Notes under the pieces: generated by a model
What the model was told of the DNA's origin: nothing
Database searches by the model: none
Seen by the model: the letters and a program-made list of their open reading frames with translations, nothing else
Origin: Lepidonotus clava
Taxonomy: Eukaryota > Annelida > Polychaeta > Phyllodocida > Polynoidae
NCBI GenBank assembly: GCA_936440205.1
Contig: OW387148.1
Span: forward strand, 18,159,961-18,223,960
Reading direction: 5' to 3'
DNA: 64,000 bases
Made by a program: the position numbers and the translations under genes
In this document: piece by piece, positions 1-11,000 of the stretch
Layout: every line of letters begins with the position of its first letter
Numbering within the stretch: the first letter of the stretch is position 1

Positions 1-2716
1 CAACACTGTCGTTGAGTTTAATGTATCTTCAAGACATTAAATATTGATGAGAAAAGATATTTACGCAGTTGACTATAACTTTAGGTATTGAAATAAAAAA
101 GAAGAAAGACTTTCTTCTATGTACAATACAATTTACAAAGAGGATTCAATTAAGTGGTGAATGTCTTCAATAAAACTATAGTACTCCAAATAGTGGACAA
201 TCCCCTACTGCAGAAGAAGTGGCTCCCTTTTCACGACGTGTCGTCCGTCGTCTGAGTTGGCCGAATGATTGATTGTTGTAAAAACATTTACATATTCACA
301 AAAAAGTGATACTGATAGAGTTAGATCGCACTGGGTACCAAGGGATTGCTTATCAGTGCCAACCCTTCCCGTTGTCCCTCTTGTCCTAATGTTGTGTATT
401 TCAAAGTAGGTGTTGAGAAGGCGAATATTCATTAGGAGAAGTGACAGTGCCTATCGACGCCCATGTAAATGTACCTCACCTCATACTGCAATAATTATAT
501 GCAAAAGCTTGATGTTCTTTTTAAGAAAAATAAGTTTCAACTCAAAGTTTTAAGATGCAATGCATTGGAGCAATGTTTCTTGTAATTATAATATACTTCT
601 TCATGAGATGTCACAAAGTCTGGCCGTACATGTAAACAACACTTGTGCATCAATTTAATGACAGAGAATTCTGCCCATAGGAACCTGACTAAAGGAAATG
701 GCGAGGGGATGTTGCACAGGGTTGCAAATACCTCTATTTAGAAAAGAATAAACCATATGAACATCATAGGATCAAAACCACCAAAATTTGGAGAGCATTG
801 GATTGTTTGCTTTAGAGTATCTTAATTCATAGATTTAGATATTTTTATTTATGGATCTTTTATTGTGGTTCTAAAAGCTACTTTCGACGACGAATTCATA
901 ACAACTCTGAAGAGCTTTCCTCTCAACTCCAGACTGGAAATGTACTTCATGATTAATGGAAAAGGCGTCCTATCTCAACACACTTTTTCAATTCAGTTTT
1001 TCATCTGCATCCTGCTTACCCTTTTGTCTCTACCCTTTCTTTTTCACTGCAATCTTTTGCCCAATCACATTTATTGTGTCCACTTACAGCCCCTTGATGC
1101 CACCTCCTGAACGTACAGTCATCTTCCTGACAAAAGGGGAAGGGGGCAACAAAATGAACGTCAGTAAAAAATGAAAACTGATCAATGGGGTTGACAAAGA
1201 AGCAGTTTCTTTACCGCAGGCCTGATTTGTGTATCATAAAAGACGACGGACTATTTCCTAGTTTGTGTTCATGAAAGTTTGAACGTAATGTTTTTGAATA
1301 AATTGCAAACTGTGAAGGAAAATGATTTACCTTTTTATTATGTAACCTTTTTAAATGATTGCTAAAACAAGATTGTAAAACCTAAGTATTCTTGGGATTA
1401 ACAACGTCATTACATTTAAGATTAACAACACCGATTATGTGTTATCTACTGATAACCAATAACATTGGGCAAACCTTAAGTTCGAGAACGAATAAAATCA
1501 AAGTCTACCTGTTCAAAATAAGAAGTCCTCATGATCAGAAAGGTATTACTAATCGTACCGCCAAGTTCCCCACTATACTATGGCAGATAAATCCATGCGA
1601 AACTACTCTAATTGACACATGTCTTACAGGTACACAGTGGTGACACGTACTTCAATATATTCTGTAAATCCAGGCCCATAGTGATACGTGTTTTTTTCGT
1701 TGGCTAGGCCTATATACCCCAATAAGTGGACCTAACAAGGTGCGTTGGAGTGAATAACCATGTCGCTACTGCTGAATTTAGCCCTTTAAAGGCGTTCATC
1801 GGTACAACATTTGTTTTTATTGGTCAGCTTTAGGTGGATGATCTTTATACATGTTCATATAGCTAAGGTACTGGTACATTTTTCTGTCGTTATACCTTTG
1901 TCAAATAAAAGCAGTGCAATCTCCGTTTTTCTCTTCATAATTGATCTAATTTTCACAACATGATAAAATGCAATCCCAATCTATGGCCCAACCCCCCACT
2001 CCCTGTGGTAAACTACTGACGCACCCACGACGTCTGAGGGATGATGGTAGGAGGTAACTGACCGTGTACCTGATAACCTCCAGTTCTTCTGACAAAGCGT
2101 CTGTCAGTAACCGTAACTAACCCATATAGACAGCGATACTAGTAGGCTGTAACTAGAGGGAGGAGGTTGATGTAAGAAATATACAGTAGAAATAATGTAT
2201 GTATGCATGTGCGCATGTGATAAAAGGACGTTTCGACACACGAAATAAATACATTTGACATACATTTGTTAGGTAATATTCTTAACCCAAGGCCGGTCAT
2301 TTTCTCAATGCCCGGATTTTCTGTCTGGTCACCACAAACAAACTTCTTCCTCTTGCAAAGGAAATGGTCTTCCTCCTTTTGCAAAACGGGCCTGTTTCTT
2401 AAATTGAGGGCAAGTCCCAACATCTCTGCTATACTCATATTGGAACAACTATGGTCTTGATTCTCCTAAAATCCTGTTAACCAATCATACTGAAGCATGT
2501 AAAGAGATGTGCCTTTAATAAGGCAGTGGCAGAATAGGGATTCAGATCATACCCATGGGTCGAACATAGTAGGGTGCTGGGAAATAATACATATCCCTTT
2601 GGAGTAGGATCATAGGCCATCCCTATTTAGGCACCAAACAATGATCAAACCTACGATTCCTCGAGGCACAACCCTCGGACGGCAATTGTCTTACATCCCC
2701 CACCTGCGGGCCCTCC
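1..2716. other. Non-coding flank, no gene seen
   Basis: This is AT-rich sequence with only short open frames on both strands, the longest about 99 codons and low in coding character. I see no exon with convincing splice borders, no RNA gene and no terminal inverted repeat. The last 200 bases before the retrotransposon are somewhat richer in G+C but carry nothing I can name. Confidence 0.6.
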
Positions 2717-2867
2717 TTGTTTGGAATGGCCCCCCACTCGGAGCCTCTTACCTTCTTAGGTTATCCGGTCCCTATAGGCACCCCTCATTATAATATCACG
2801 TGACAATCGACTTTCCGCCGGCACACACTCACTTTGCTGCTGCGCGTTGAACAATCTACACGTACCA
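2717..2867 (+). repeat. Split direct repeat A1 (element 1)
   Basis: This 151-bp left repeat recurs without a seen difference at 7666-7816. It carries the promoter-like sequences and ends at the presumed gag start codon, so the gene has almost no private 5' leader. Confidence 0.9.
2787..2833 (+). promoter_or_regulatory. Probable promoter of element 1
   Basis: A TATAATAT box lies about 35 bases before a CTCACTTT initiator-like sequence. A CACGTGAC E-box overlaps the downstream side of the TATA box. The block lies inside the A repeat just ahead of gag, where an internal element promoter is expected. This is inferred from motif and position only. Confidence 0.45.
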
Positions 2868-4132
2868 TGAAGCCAGGCCGCAGACCGAGCACACGGGCCC
2901 ACCCGAGGGGAAACGTTTCGCTACCAGTTATCCCCAATTACAGGCAAGTTAACCGCTCTCTGCAGGCTAGTGTTCATGATGAATCAGCGCAAAGTAAAAA
3001 CGAAGAATCAAAAGGCTCCACGGAGGGGGAGAGTATAAACTTGGCGCAGCCCGAGGGAGTACAACAAAGACTCACGGTTATGGAAGAGGGTTTCAAAGGT
3101 CTCTCAGGAAAAATGGACAAATTACTGCATTCCTTGGGACAGGAGACAATAAGCTCCGAGAGACAATCAACCCCAAGACGGGAGGAACGGAGGTACGGGA
3201 GGGAGCACGCCGACGAAAGGCAGAGCTCACGCTCGCAAAGGCCGCCGGCGCACCAGCCCACGAGGAGACGGGTACAGCTTGACGCAACGGACCGGGAAGA
3301 CCCTCGGTACTACTCATTTGAACAGGAGTTGATCAACGCTGCACCCACGTTTAGCCACCACAAAGGTAAAGAGAACATTCTAACCGACTTTTTCAATACT
3401 AAGACACTTCCCCGCCCCTTCATGTTCATTGACCGCCCTGGAGTGGCCACGGTGAAAGAAAAAATGCAATATAAGGACAGAATGTCATTCGTGGAATATG
3501 CGGCGGCATTTACACGCATGCTGCAGGACACTCGGGTGTGTTCGCGAAGCGAATGGCCGCATCTAGTGAAACACCTGAGCGAGGTCACGGAGGACGCTCA
3601 GGACCGACCCTGGCCGGCAGTTAGAGCGTGGTCGGACAAGGTATTTGAAAAAATCGAGAGGGGAAGCCTGCACTGGGATGACGATATAAGGATACAACAG
3701 GAGAGGATAAGGCTGGCGATCGCACCACCGACCCAGCAAAAAGCCTCCCAAGGTACGAGAGACATACCATGCCCGGAGTTTAACAACGGCAGGTGCCACC
3801 AAAAATCGGCCCACACAGAGGCCGGGATCAACTATGTACACGCCTGCAGGCTGTGCGTGGCAGCGACGGCCGCCCACTGGTCAAAGTTCCCGCACCCGTT
3901 TTCCGAATGCAACCGTCGGGCACGGATGAATGGGCAGCAACAAGAAGGCGGATATAAACAACCTCCCTATAGGACGGGGCCGGCGGGCCCGGCCCACGCA
4001 CAGTTTCAGCAATACAATCAACAGCGACATCAGAACTACCAACAGCCGAGACAGGTTCAATTTGTCTCCAACCAGCTCCCGCCCACACAGGCACACGGCC
4101 TACAAGGAGCACACCCGGTAAAAAACGAGTGA
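2867..4132 (+). CDS. Gag-like protein of element 1
   Basis: About 421 residues from the first ATG, which sits at the A1 boundary; the frame is open a little further upstream but has no earlier ATG. The N-terminus is basic and low-complexity. Residues about 65-92 read like a short coiled coil. The middle is a conserved-looking Gag core. Residues about 302-348 hold spaced Cys and His residues in a Cx8C...HxC..C...HP..C pattern, resembling the nucleic-acid-binding cluster of DIRS-order gag proteins and matched by the second element. The C-terminus is Gln- and Pro-rich. It should package the element RNA. The stop codon lies where the RT frame begins, so gag and RT are tightly coupled. Element family assignment is strong; the biochemical role is inferred from the family. 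Confidence 0.8.
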   Translation: MKPGRRPSTRAHPRGNVSLPVIPNYRQVNRSLQASVHDESAQSKNEESKGSTEGESINLAQPEGVQQRLTVMEEGFKGLSGKMDKLLHSLGQETISSERQSTPRREERRYGREHADERQSSRSQRPPAHQPTRRRVQLDATDREDPRYYSFEQELINAAPTFSHHKGKENILTDFFNTKTLPRPFMFIDRPGVATVKEKMQYKDRMSFVEYAAAFTRMLQDTRVCSRSEWPHLVKHLSEVTEDAQDRPWPAVRAWSDKVFEKIERGSLHWDDDIRIQQERIRLAIAPPTQQKASQGTRDIPCPEFNNGRCHQKSAHTEAGINYVHACRLCVAATAAHWSKFPHPFSECNRRARMNGQQQEGGYKQPPYRTGPAGPAHAQFQQYNQQRHQNYQQPRQVQFVSNQLPPTQAHGLQGAHPVKNE

Positions 4133-4137
4133 GGGGC

Positions 4138-6546
4138 ATGCCCGGGGGGTTGAGCCAGACGGGCTCCCCCCCAGATGTGCCCCAACGCCCGCAGCAGAGG
4201 AATGGAACGCAGGCGGCGGGGCCCGTGAGATCTACTGCAGAATACACTCTGCAGGTACCCGGGCCCGCGCACCACAAACACTGCGACAACTCCATAAGGG
4301 TACACGTGAAATCAACCGCGGCCAATGAACCGCAATCACCCGTGTCAGGACAACAACTAGAACAGCAGCGAGCGCACGTGAAATCTACGGCGGTATCAGC
4401 GCCGAGTTTACCCGTGCAGCTGGGACGGAGCCCCACGGCGGCAGCGGCCCTCTCTCGCCCCCCCCGGACGGCACCACCAGCCACGGCCCCCGACAACACA
4501 GTGGCGGGTACAACGGCCCCGCCCACACGGCAAGGCCACCACAATGTGGACACCGATAGAGAGGTAAGAGTGGAGTTGGCAACCAACGCTCCCCACCCAC
4601 CTGGGATACGAGTTAGTAAGCCCCCACCCATGTTCTTTGAGTCGCGACAAGAGGTAGACAAAGGGAGAAAATGCCACACCCCCGTACAAGCTCAGGGTAA
4701 GCAGAATATCCCCATGTTATTTAACCTTGACCCTTACCAACCAGACTTTGAAGCCGTCAGACTATGGTGTTCTGACGACAGGTATGAAGCACTAGATTCG
4801 ATTAACCCGTTCCACTTGAAGAGACATAGAATAGATAATTGGCCCAACATGTCGCTGGCGGCGCCGACCGAAGTAAGGCAGATTTATCAGGCGGTGAGGG
4901 CCACTGGTCTCCCTAATTGCCTTGAAGCTAGATGTAAAGTTAAGTCTAGCCTTAACATTGAGACATGGCGCCAGCACGCAACGGGTTCACCGGAGGATGA
5001 TCAACTAATTGATATGTTGGCTTACGGTTTTCCGTTATCATATTGTGGCCCAGTGTCTGACACAACTGACCTTGATAACCATTCATCGGCTAATAAATAC
5101 CCTGATCATGTCAATGAATTTATTACAGAAGAACTCGGACATGGCGCAATGCTGGGACCCATGGACGCGCACTTCTTCAACGAGTGGCAACACAACGCCC
5201 CACTGATGACCAGGCCGAAATCAGACCCGACAAAGAGGCGAGTGATTACCGATTTGTCCTTTCCATATGATCGATCAGTAAACGCCTATATCAAAAAGAA
5301 TGTCACCATGGGTATAGAGAAGGACCACTCCCTCCCCACGGTTAGCACACTGGTAGATAAAGTAAGGGACATAGGGACAGGGGCCACAATGTTTTCGGTA
5401 GACATATACAGGGCTTATAAGAACTTTAGGGCATGCCCACTCGATTGGCCCCTCCTTAATGTAGCCTGGTCAAATGACGGAACACAGGACGGAGTGAAGT
5501 ATTACTTGGACACAGCCTTACCGTTTGGGGCGAGATTATCAAGCATGTACTTCCAGATGGCGTCGAGATTCATAACTAGGGCCCTGGCGGCAATTGGAAT
5601 CGACGCAATCATGTATCTCGACGACATGGTGGTAGTGGCCAGGACCCCGGCCCAGGCTTATATAGCCTTTGATCGTGTGAGACAGTTCCTCAGGGACCTG
5701 GGTATGCCGGAGGCGATTGAGAAAACTCAGCCCCCATCCTATAAGGTCAAGTTCCTTGGCGTAATCGTCAATGCTAGAATGATGACGGTCACACTACCCC
5801 AGGACAAACTGAGGGACACAAAAGCACTGGTGAAAAAGATGGTCAAGAGAAAAACAATAACACGGAAAGAGACACAATCGCTGGTCGGCAAGTTGCTCCA
5901 CGTGGCAAAATGCGTACCGCCAGGCAGACTGTTTGTAGCCAGAATACTACAGGCTATGAGGGAGATGGACCCGGGCCCGGCGCGGGTGAGTGATGAGATG
6001 AAGAAGGACCTCCAGTGGTTCCAGAACTACATGCACGACTGGAACGGGGTAGCCATAATCCCATCCACCGAAATACACAGGACGATAGTGGCTGACGCCT
6101 GCCCAAAGGGCTTCGGGGCCTCGGATTACCATCAGGCCTACGCCCTGGCTCTGGCTCCAGAGGTGGCGGACAACTATAACATTACGGAGCTTGAAGCTAC
6201 GAATGTGTTAGTTGCAGCCTACACATTCATACAGGACTTAGACGAAGGAAAGACGGCTCTGGTGCTATGTGATAACATGCCCGCCGTTCAGGTCATGCAG
6301 ACCGGCCGGGGAAAGAACGCACGACTCCTAGAGTGTGCCAGAAAGCTGTGGCTACTCCAGGCGCGGAAGGCAATTAGAATAGTCTTCCGCCATACCCCGG
6401 GTGTAGATATGGTCCTTGCGGACACACTGTCTAGAACATTTAACAGTAGAACTAATATGTTAAACACACAACGAATCATAGACTATTATGACCTTGAAAT
6501 TTGTGTTCCACGAATTGATGTTGCCTTGTCTCAAGAGTCTATATGA
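4138..6546 (+). CDS. Reverse transcriptase / RNase H of element 1
   Basis: About 802 residues from the first ATG; the frame is open a few codons upstream, next to the gag stop. The first ~190 residues are Pro/Ala-rich and include a loosely repeated (R/K)STA motif three times. The RT palm follows: motif A Asp near residue 422 (FSVD), motif B (LPFGARLSS), and motif C YLDD near residue 493. An RNase H domain follows, with acidic residues near 653 (ADAC), in ELEATN, in LCDN, and near 762 (LADTLSR). This order without a protease or retroviral-type integrase is typical of DIRS-order elements. It copies the element RNA into DNA. No methyltransferase domain is visible after RNase H. Its end overlaps the recombinase start by four bases (ATGA), a sign of coupled translation. 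Confidence 0.88.
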   Translation: MPGGLSQTGSPPDVPQRPQQRNGTQAAGPVRSTAEYTLQVPGPAHHKHCDNSIRVHVKSTAANEPQSPVSGQQLEQQRAHVKSTAVSAPSLPVQLGRSPTAAAALSRPPRTAPPATAPDNTVAGTTAPPTRQGHHNVDTDREVRVELATNAPHPPGIRVSKPPPMFFESRQEVDKGRKCHTPVQAQGKQNIPMLFNLDPYQPDFEAVRLWCSDDRYEALDSINPFHLKRHRIDNWPNMSLAAPTEVRQIYQAVRATGLPNCLEARCKVKSSLNIETWRQHATGSPEDDQLIDMLAYGFPLSYCGPVSDTTDLDNHSSANKYPDHVNEFITEELGHGAMLGPMDAHFFNEWQHNAPLMTRPKSDPTKRRVITDLSFPYDRSVNAYIKKNVTMGIEKDHSLPTVSTLVDKVRDIGTGATMFSVDIYRAYKNFRACPLDWPLLNVAWSNDGTQDGVKYYLDTALPFGARLSSMYFQMASRFITRALAAIGIDAIMYLDDMVVVARTPAQAYIAFDRVRQFLRDLGMPEAIEKTQPPSYKVKFLGVIVNARMMTVTLPQDKLRDTKALVKKMVKRKTITRKETQSLVGKLLHVAKCVPPGRLFVARILQAMREMDPGPARVSDEMKKDLQWFQNYMHDWNGVAIIPSTEIHRTIVADACPKGFGASDYHQAYALALAPEVADNYNITELEATNVLVAAYTFIQDLDEGKTALVLCDNMPAVQVMQTGRGKNARLLECARKLWLLQARKAIRIVFRHTPGVDMVLADTLSRTFNSRTNMLNTQRIIDYYDLEICVPRIDVALSQESI

Positions 6547-7514
6547 TTCCAGGTCCGCACTTCGATGGATTGGTCAAAAGGGCGAGGCAGCGTCAGCTCC
6601 AGGCGCGGGCGAAAGGCACCCAGCGCAATCAGAACACGGCACTAAGGACCTACGTGGACTACTGTAATCAATATCACATAACACTGCAAGCCCCTACGGT
6701 CACAGAAGTATGTGCGTTTATTGAATTCTTAGCCTTAAGGCTCTCTTCCCCGGCATCCATAACCAACTATGTAGCCCTAATAAGGAAACACTTTAAGGAC
6801 TGCCAGTATGACCACGCTCCGTGGTATACACACAGGGTCACCTTGGCCCTCCAGGCGGTGCTCAGGACGAAGCACCATATTATTAACCAACGCCCGCCTA
6901 TGCCCATACAACATCTGAATGCGGTAATCACACATATGGCGGCTCGCGACGATTCCCACTCGCTGCCACTTATTATGACGATGCTATATCACGCTGGTTT
7001 GCGCCAGGGCGAGCTTCTTCCGGCAGTGGCAGCAAGATTTGACCCACAGAGACAGCTTACGAGGGCCGACCTGACAATACGGGACGGCGCCCTAGTCATG
7101 ACTCTGAAAGCAGCGAAAAACATGAAGCTGTATAACCAGAGGAGGAATATTACTTTCCTCCCCACCAACAACCCACAGAACTGCCCGGTGCGACTATATG
7201 GGGCCATGCTTGTCGCGGCCCCGGCACCCTCCCATTCCCCGGCGTTCATATTCCGGGACACAGGACTTCCCATAACCATTAGGTATATGGTGAAGCGCTT
7301 TAACGCGGCTCTTCACCACCTGGCCCTGCAACACTGCGGATATACCCTTCACTCTATCCGTCGTACCGCGGCGACGGTAGCCTTCCAATCAGGATCTAAT
7401 CACCTGGACATACAACGGTTCGGGGGCTGGCCCTCTGACTCCCACAAGCAGTACATACACTCCTGTTCCTCAACTGGAGTCAACTCCGCCCTAGTTAGGG
7501 CTATTAATCACTAA
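6543..7514 (+). CDS. Tyrosine recombinase of element 1
   Basis: 323 residues. The N-terminal half resembles a SAM-like core-binding domain of the phage-integrase fold. The catalytic half shows Arg near residue 154 (HAGLRQGE), an HSIRR box with His 270 and Arg 273, a GGW motif in the second His/Trp position, and the nucleophile Tyr near 304 (KQYIH). This is the R-H-R-W-Y signature of tyrosine recombinases. In DIRS-order elements this enzyme inserts a circular DNA copy, instead of a DDE integrase. The start is set by the ATGA overlap with the RT stop. The stop lies ten bases before repeat B1. It looks whole. Confidence 0.9.
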   Translation: MIPGPHFDGLVKRARQRQLQARAKGTQRNQNTALRTYVDYCNQYHITLQAPTVTEVCAFIEFLALRLSSPASITNYVALIRKHFKDCQYDHAPWYTHRVTLALQAVLRTKHHIINQRPPMPIQHLNAVITHMAARDDSHSLPLIMTMLYHAGLRQGELLPAVAARFDPQRQLTRADLTIRDGALVMTLKAAKNMKLYNQRRNITFLPTNNPQNCPVRLYGAMLVAAPAPSHSPAFIFRDTGLPITIRYMVKRFNAALHHLALQHCGYTLHSIRRTAATVAFQSGSNHLDIQRFGGWPSDSHKQYIHSCSSTGVNSALVRAINH

Positions 7515-7524
7515 ACTTGGGTCT

Positions 7525-7667
7525 GGCACCACACAATATACTCATTTTATTCGTATATTATACAACCTCTACAATTTTATGTGTGGTAATAAAACTAAAT
7601 AACGCCAGCCCTCGTTTCTTATACTCCTTTGTGGTGGGGTCATTCATAGTAATTTATCACTTTAATT
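7525..7667 (+). repeat. Split direct repeat B1 (element 1)
   Basis: A 143-bp repeat just after the recombinase stop, copied at 7861-8003 with about two differences. It joins A2 directly, giving the B-A junction expected from a circular intermediate. Confidence 0.9.
7588..7593 (+). terminator. Polyadenylation signal AATAAA (element 1, B1)
   Basis: AATAAA occurs 74 bases after the recombinase stop, inside B1. A second copy lies in B2 at 7924-7929. Either could end the element transcript. Confidence 0.5.
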
Positions 7668-7816
7668 GTTTGGAATGGCCCCCCACTCGGAGCCTCTTAC
7701 CTTCTTAGGTTATCCGGTCCCTATAGGCACCCCTCATTATAATATCACGTGACAATCGACTTTCCGCCGGCACACACTCACTTTGCTGCTGCGCGTTGAA
7801 CAATCTACACGTACCA
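7666..7816 (+). repeat. Split direct repeat A2 (element 1)
   Basis: Second copy of the 151-bp A repeat, sharing its first two bases (TT) with the end of B1. It is followed by about 44 bases of unique sequence and then B2. Confidence 0.9.
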
Positions 7817-7860
7817 CCATCCCACCCCTCATCTAATTATACAATTTTACGTGCCTATAG

Positions 7861-8003
7861 GGCACCACACAATATACTCATTTTATTCGTATATTATACA
7901 ACCTCTACAATTTTATGTGTGGTAATAAAACTAAATAACGTCAGCCCTCGTTTCTTATACTCCTTTCTGGTGGGGTCATTCATAGTAATTTATCACTTTA
8001 ATT
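7861..8003 (+). repeat. Split direct repeat B2 (element 1)
   Basis: Right end of the element. It closes on TT, the same dinucleotide found at the left end and at the B1-A2 junction, so TT is the likely core of strand exchange. Confidence 0.88.
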
Positions 8004-11000
8004 AATGAAATATGACATGGTTAGTAGGGGGCATATAATTTGACATCCTTCTTTACTCAGACCGCCTTCGAGTCGCGTCCTCCAGTGCCAAAATGTGGCC
8101 AAGGACACAATACGATGTCCCAACATTCCGACAATATCAAATTTTCATAGTATTAGGACAATCCAATCGTTTCGATAAAAAAACCCATCTCATCGATGCA
8201 TACTAAATGGTAAACTGTACACGTTGGTTTTTGTTTATAATTTCAGTGTTAACGTCTCAGACACAGCAATAATCCCGAATTTGATTGAAAATATGATATC
8301 CCTTCTCCCTCTAATTAGTCTAGCGATACATAAAACAAAAGTCATCTAAGAAGGAAAGGTCTGGAATTAATTTGTAGTAGGCCAAGGCCTGTAACGTGAA
8401 ACTTGCAAATCCAGGGCAGTAAACCTTTAGATCTGGCAGACGTTGTTCGAAAGCCAATACTCAAATTCATCAACCTCAGGATTCAGGCAAGGAAACTAAG
8501 AAGGCTGAAAGATGGAGGACAGAATTGGGTTTCCCTAAAACAGGAAGTGTCTCAGTTTGCGTCCATCTGAACGCATATGAATCTAACTAGTTTTTATACA
8601 AGGTGGCAAATTGAATTTCTTAACTAAATACCGACAAGATTTATTCGGAAGTAACTTGATTTTAACTAGCTGAAACAAAAGCGGAAATTTGAATGGATGG
8701 GTTAGATTGTGTTAGACTCCATTGTTGTAGTGTTCATTGAACATTGCAGGGTAGTAAAGACACATTCTGAAGAGCCCATCATAAGGGTAGAGACGAGAAC
8801 ATGGTTTGGAGAAGTGTGGGCGGTCTGATAAAATATCATAAGGTGAAACAAAGGACCTGATTGCGACCAGTAATCTCAATGGTGAGGGACTGCTTAGTCA
8901 GCAACAATACCATGTGGAAGAATAGGGCTCAGAAATTAGTGGGAAAACTACCAAACAATGGAATACCAGACTGAGACAATGTCCCCATTAGGGTATGGTG
9001 GGCAGTCGCGATGCCAAGCTCAATGTATACTCAATGCTTGGGTACCGACATATAGATGCCATAAACTAGACCACATCCTTGCGTCACGAGCGGTGATCAT
9101 ATTGGTACTAGTTCAGAACGTTTCTTGGAAAAGAATTCGTTGATTTGAGTGGAACAAACATCAATGGACTTTCCCTTTATATTTTGTTTAATTTCCTAAC
9201 CTTTCTCACTTCTCACTCTTTTTTGCATTCTGTTATACCAGTTCGTGTATTGCTGAACATTTTGAATTAGAAAACAACTTTTCATAAACATTCCATTTCA
9301 TAAACATTCCATTAGAAACATTTCTGAATGTGCATTTGGCCAGTTACATATTCTAAGTAGCCAGAGCTGTTTCATTCGGAATCAAAGATGATTTATTTTG
9401 TTATAATATGCCCGGGTGATCTAACTTATCATGATAAAATCAAGCACATCTACCTTGCATATGTGCAGAATCCTGTTGGGTTATATTTCATGCCATTTAG
9501 TTACCGAAACGAACGCACAAAGCTTACGCTTCACAATATTCTTCCAGAAAAACTGATGGTCACTCAGTAACACGTCAATATCAAACCCCCGCAAAGATTG
9601 CCATGTCAACAGTAATTGCGGCTACAGATAAAGAACACCGTAGGCTGGGGTGACTTCACTAGAGCAGACTTCTAAGATGTGCCTGACAAAGTTTACTCAC
9701 TAACAGAGTTAGCAAATCAGACTTGGCCACTTAACGACAATCTCGTTACCCCCTAATGTGTGGCCCTTGATCTCCGCGGGCACGAGGGCCAGTGTGTGGG
9801 CTGGGGAAGACCCGCTGCAGACATGACTGAAAGTTGCTACTCAAGCAAATATTATGGATTTGTATGGGCATTGACACATTCTTGTGTACATGTATGTACT
9901 ATGTGATCAATCATTTCAGAGCTGAACAAGTTTATATATAGTTTCCTAAAATTAGGCTGATGATATACCATTGATGAACTAGTGATAAGACTTTCCTATC
10001 ATTTATTTACTGCATTTAAGATGTAGTTTCTTATGTTTACTTTTACATCTGATTAGGAAGACCACACACGTTCTTTTTACATGTGATGATAGCTCATGGA
10101 AATGAGATATCCATTTTTTCCCAGATGAGGGAGAAGCTTATACCCTAGTCTTTCCAATCGCTTGATCGTAATTACAACCTTTACACATTAATAGGGAAAA
10201 AAAGATTTTTCTTTTGGTTTGTAGAGTGTCTAACATATTTGACACAGATGTTGAGTTTTAGATTAAACAAGAGATTTTAGTTATACACTCCTTGAAACAT
10301 TTAAGAAAAATACATTAATACCCTTGAAGAATTATTTTTCCAATTTCCTGTTTCTCCCTTACATTCACTACCGATTTTGCATTAAGTATCGCTTCACTGA
10401 CCACGTGTTCCAATGGAAGGTCAGTGATATAAACTGACCGTATAGACCATAGGAAAAAGAAAATTGGACCACTTCTGATGCACATAGGATTAGGTTCTAT
10501 GCGGATTGGATTTTCTCCCCATGAATTGCGTGACGGTCTGCAACTTGTCACAGAGATTGTGGTTGACCTTGAGTCCATGCCAAGGTCAGATACAGAACCT
10601 GCAATTTCCCATCGATAAGAAAAAGGGTGTAAGGGGCAGTGTAGGGGTAATGCTGGGGGGAGAGGGGACGGGGTGGGATAAGGTGTGGGAGGAGATGCCT
10701 GGTGCATGGGGCAGTGCAAGTAAGAATCTTTCGCCAAGAAAGATGAATTTTTAGTTGTTCTAATGAAACATTTGGAGGATATATTCATATTTATAGAGTA
10801 ATGCATCTTATGGAGTGATCTACAACTTACCAGAAATGGTATGATTTTATCCCCTATGCACAAAAAGATTGCCATTCAACTTAAAGTTTACAGCATGGAG
10901 TCAATATGGGCATAGTGGGATCTCTTGTCTCGTCTCAATATCACAGGACAATGTGGAAGACCAGCTTTGCCGAACAGCTGAACGCAACTTAACTGGCAAA

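Larger units (their letters stand above)
2717..8003 (+). mobile_element. Ngaro/PAT-like tyrosine-recombinase retrotransposon, copy 1
   Basis: This is a DIRS-order element of about 5.3 kb that looks whole. Gag, RT/RNase H and tyrosine recombinase genes lie in order on one strand. The ends are split direct repeats: A1 at the left, then B1, A2 and B2 at the right. By eye the two A copies are identical over 151 bp and the two B copies differ at about 2 of 143 bp, so the insertion looks young. No long terminal repeats of the retroviral kind and no target-site duplication are seen, as expected for recombinase-mediated integration. I see no methyltransferase domain, which argues against DIRS1 proper and for the Ngaro/PAT side. 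Confidence 0.9.

Noticed and set aside
3828-4679. Long minus-strand frame of about 283 codons opposite the gag/RT junction of element 1
   Set aside because: It is the mirror of a GC-rich, Pro-rich coding stretch; the plus strand has the family motifs and the minus peptide is Cys/Gly/Trp-rich without pattern. The same holds for minus frames across element 2 (for example 47715-48278).
7517-8005. Short plus frames of 60-70 codons repeated twice
   Set aside because: They are readings of the B1 and B2 repeats of element 1, not genes.
10315-10875. 186-codon minus frame, with a donor-like CTG/GTAAGTTG after 15 codons
   Set aside because: The middle is a Pro/Ser/Thr low-complexity run produced by a purine tract, no domain is visible, and no matching acceptor or second exon was found.
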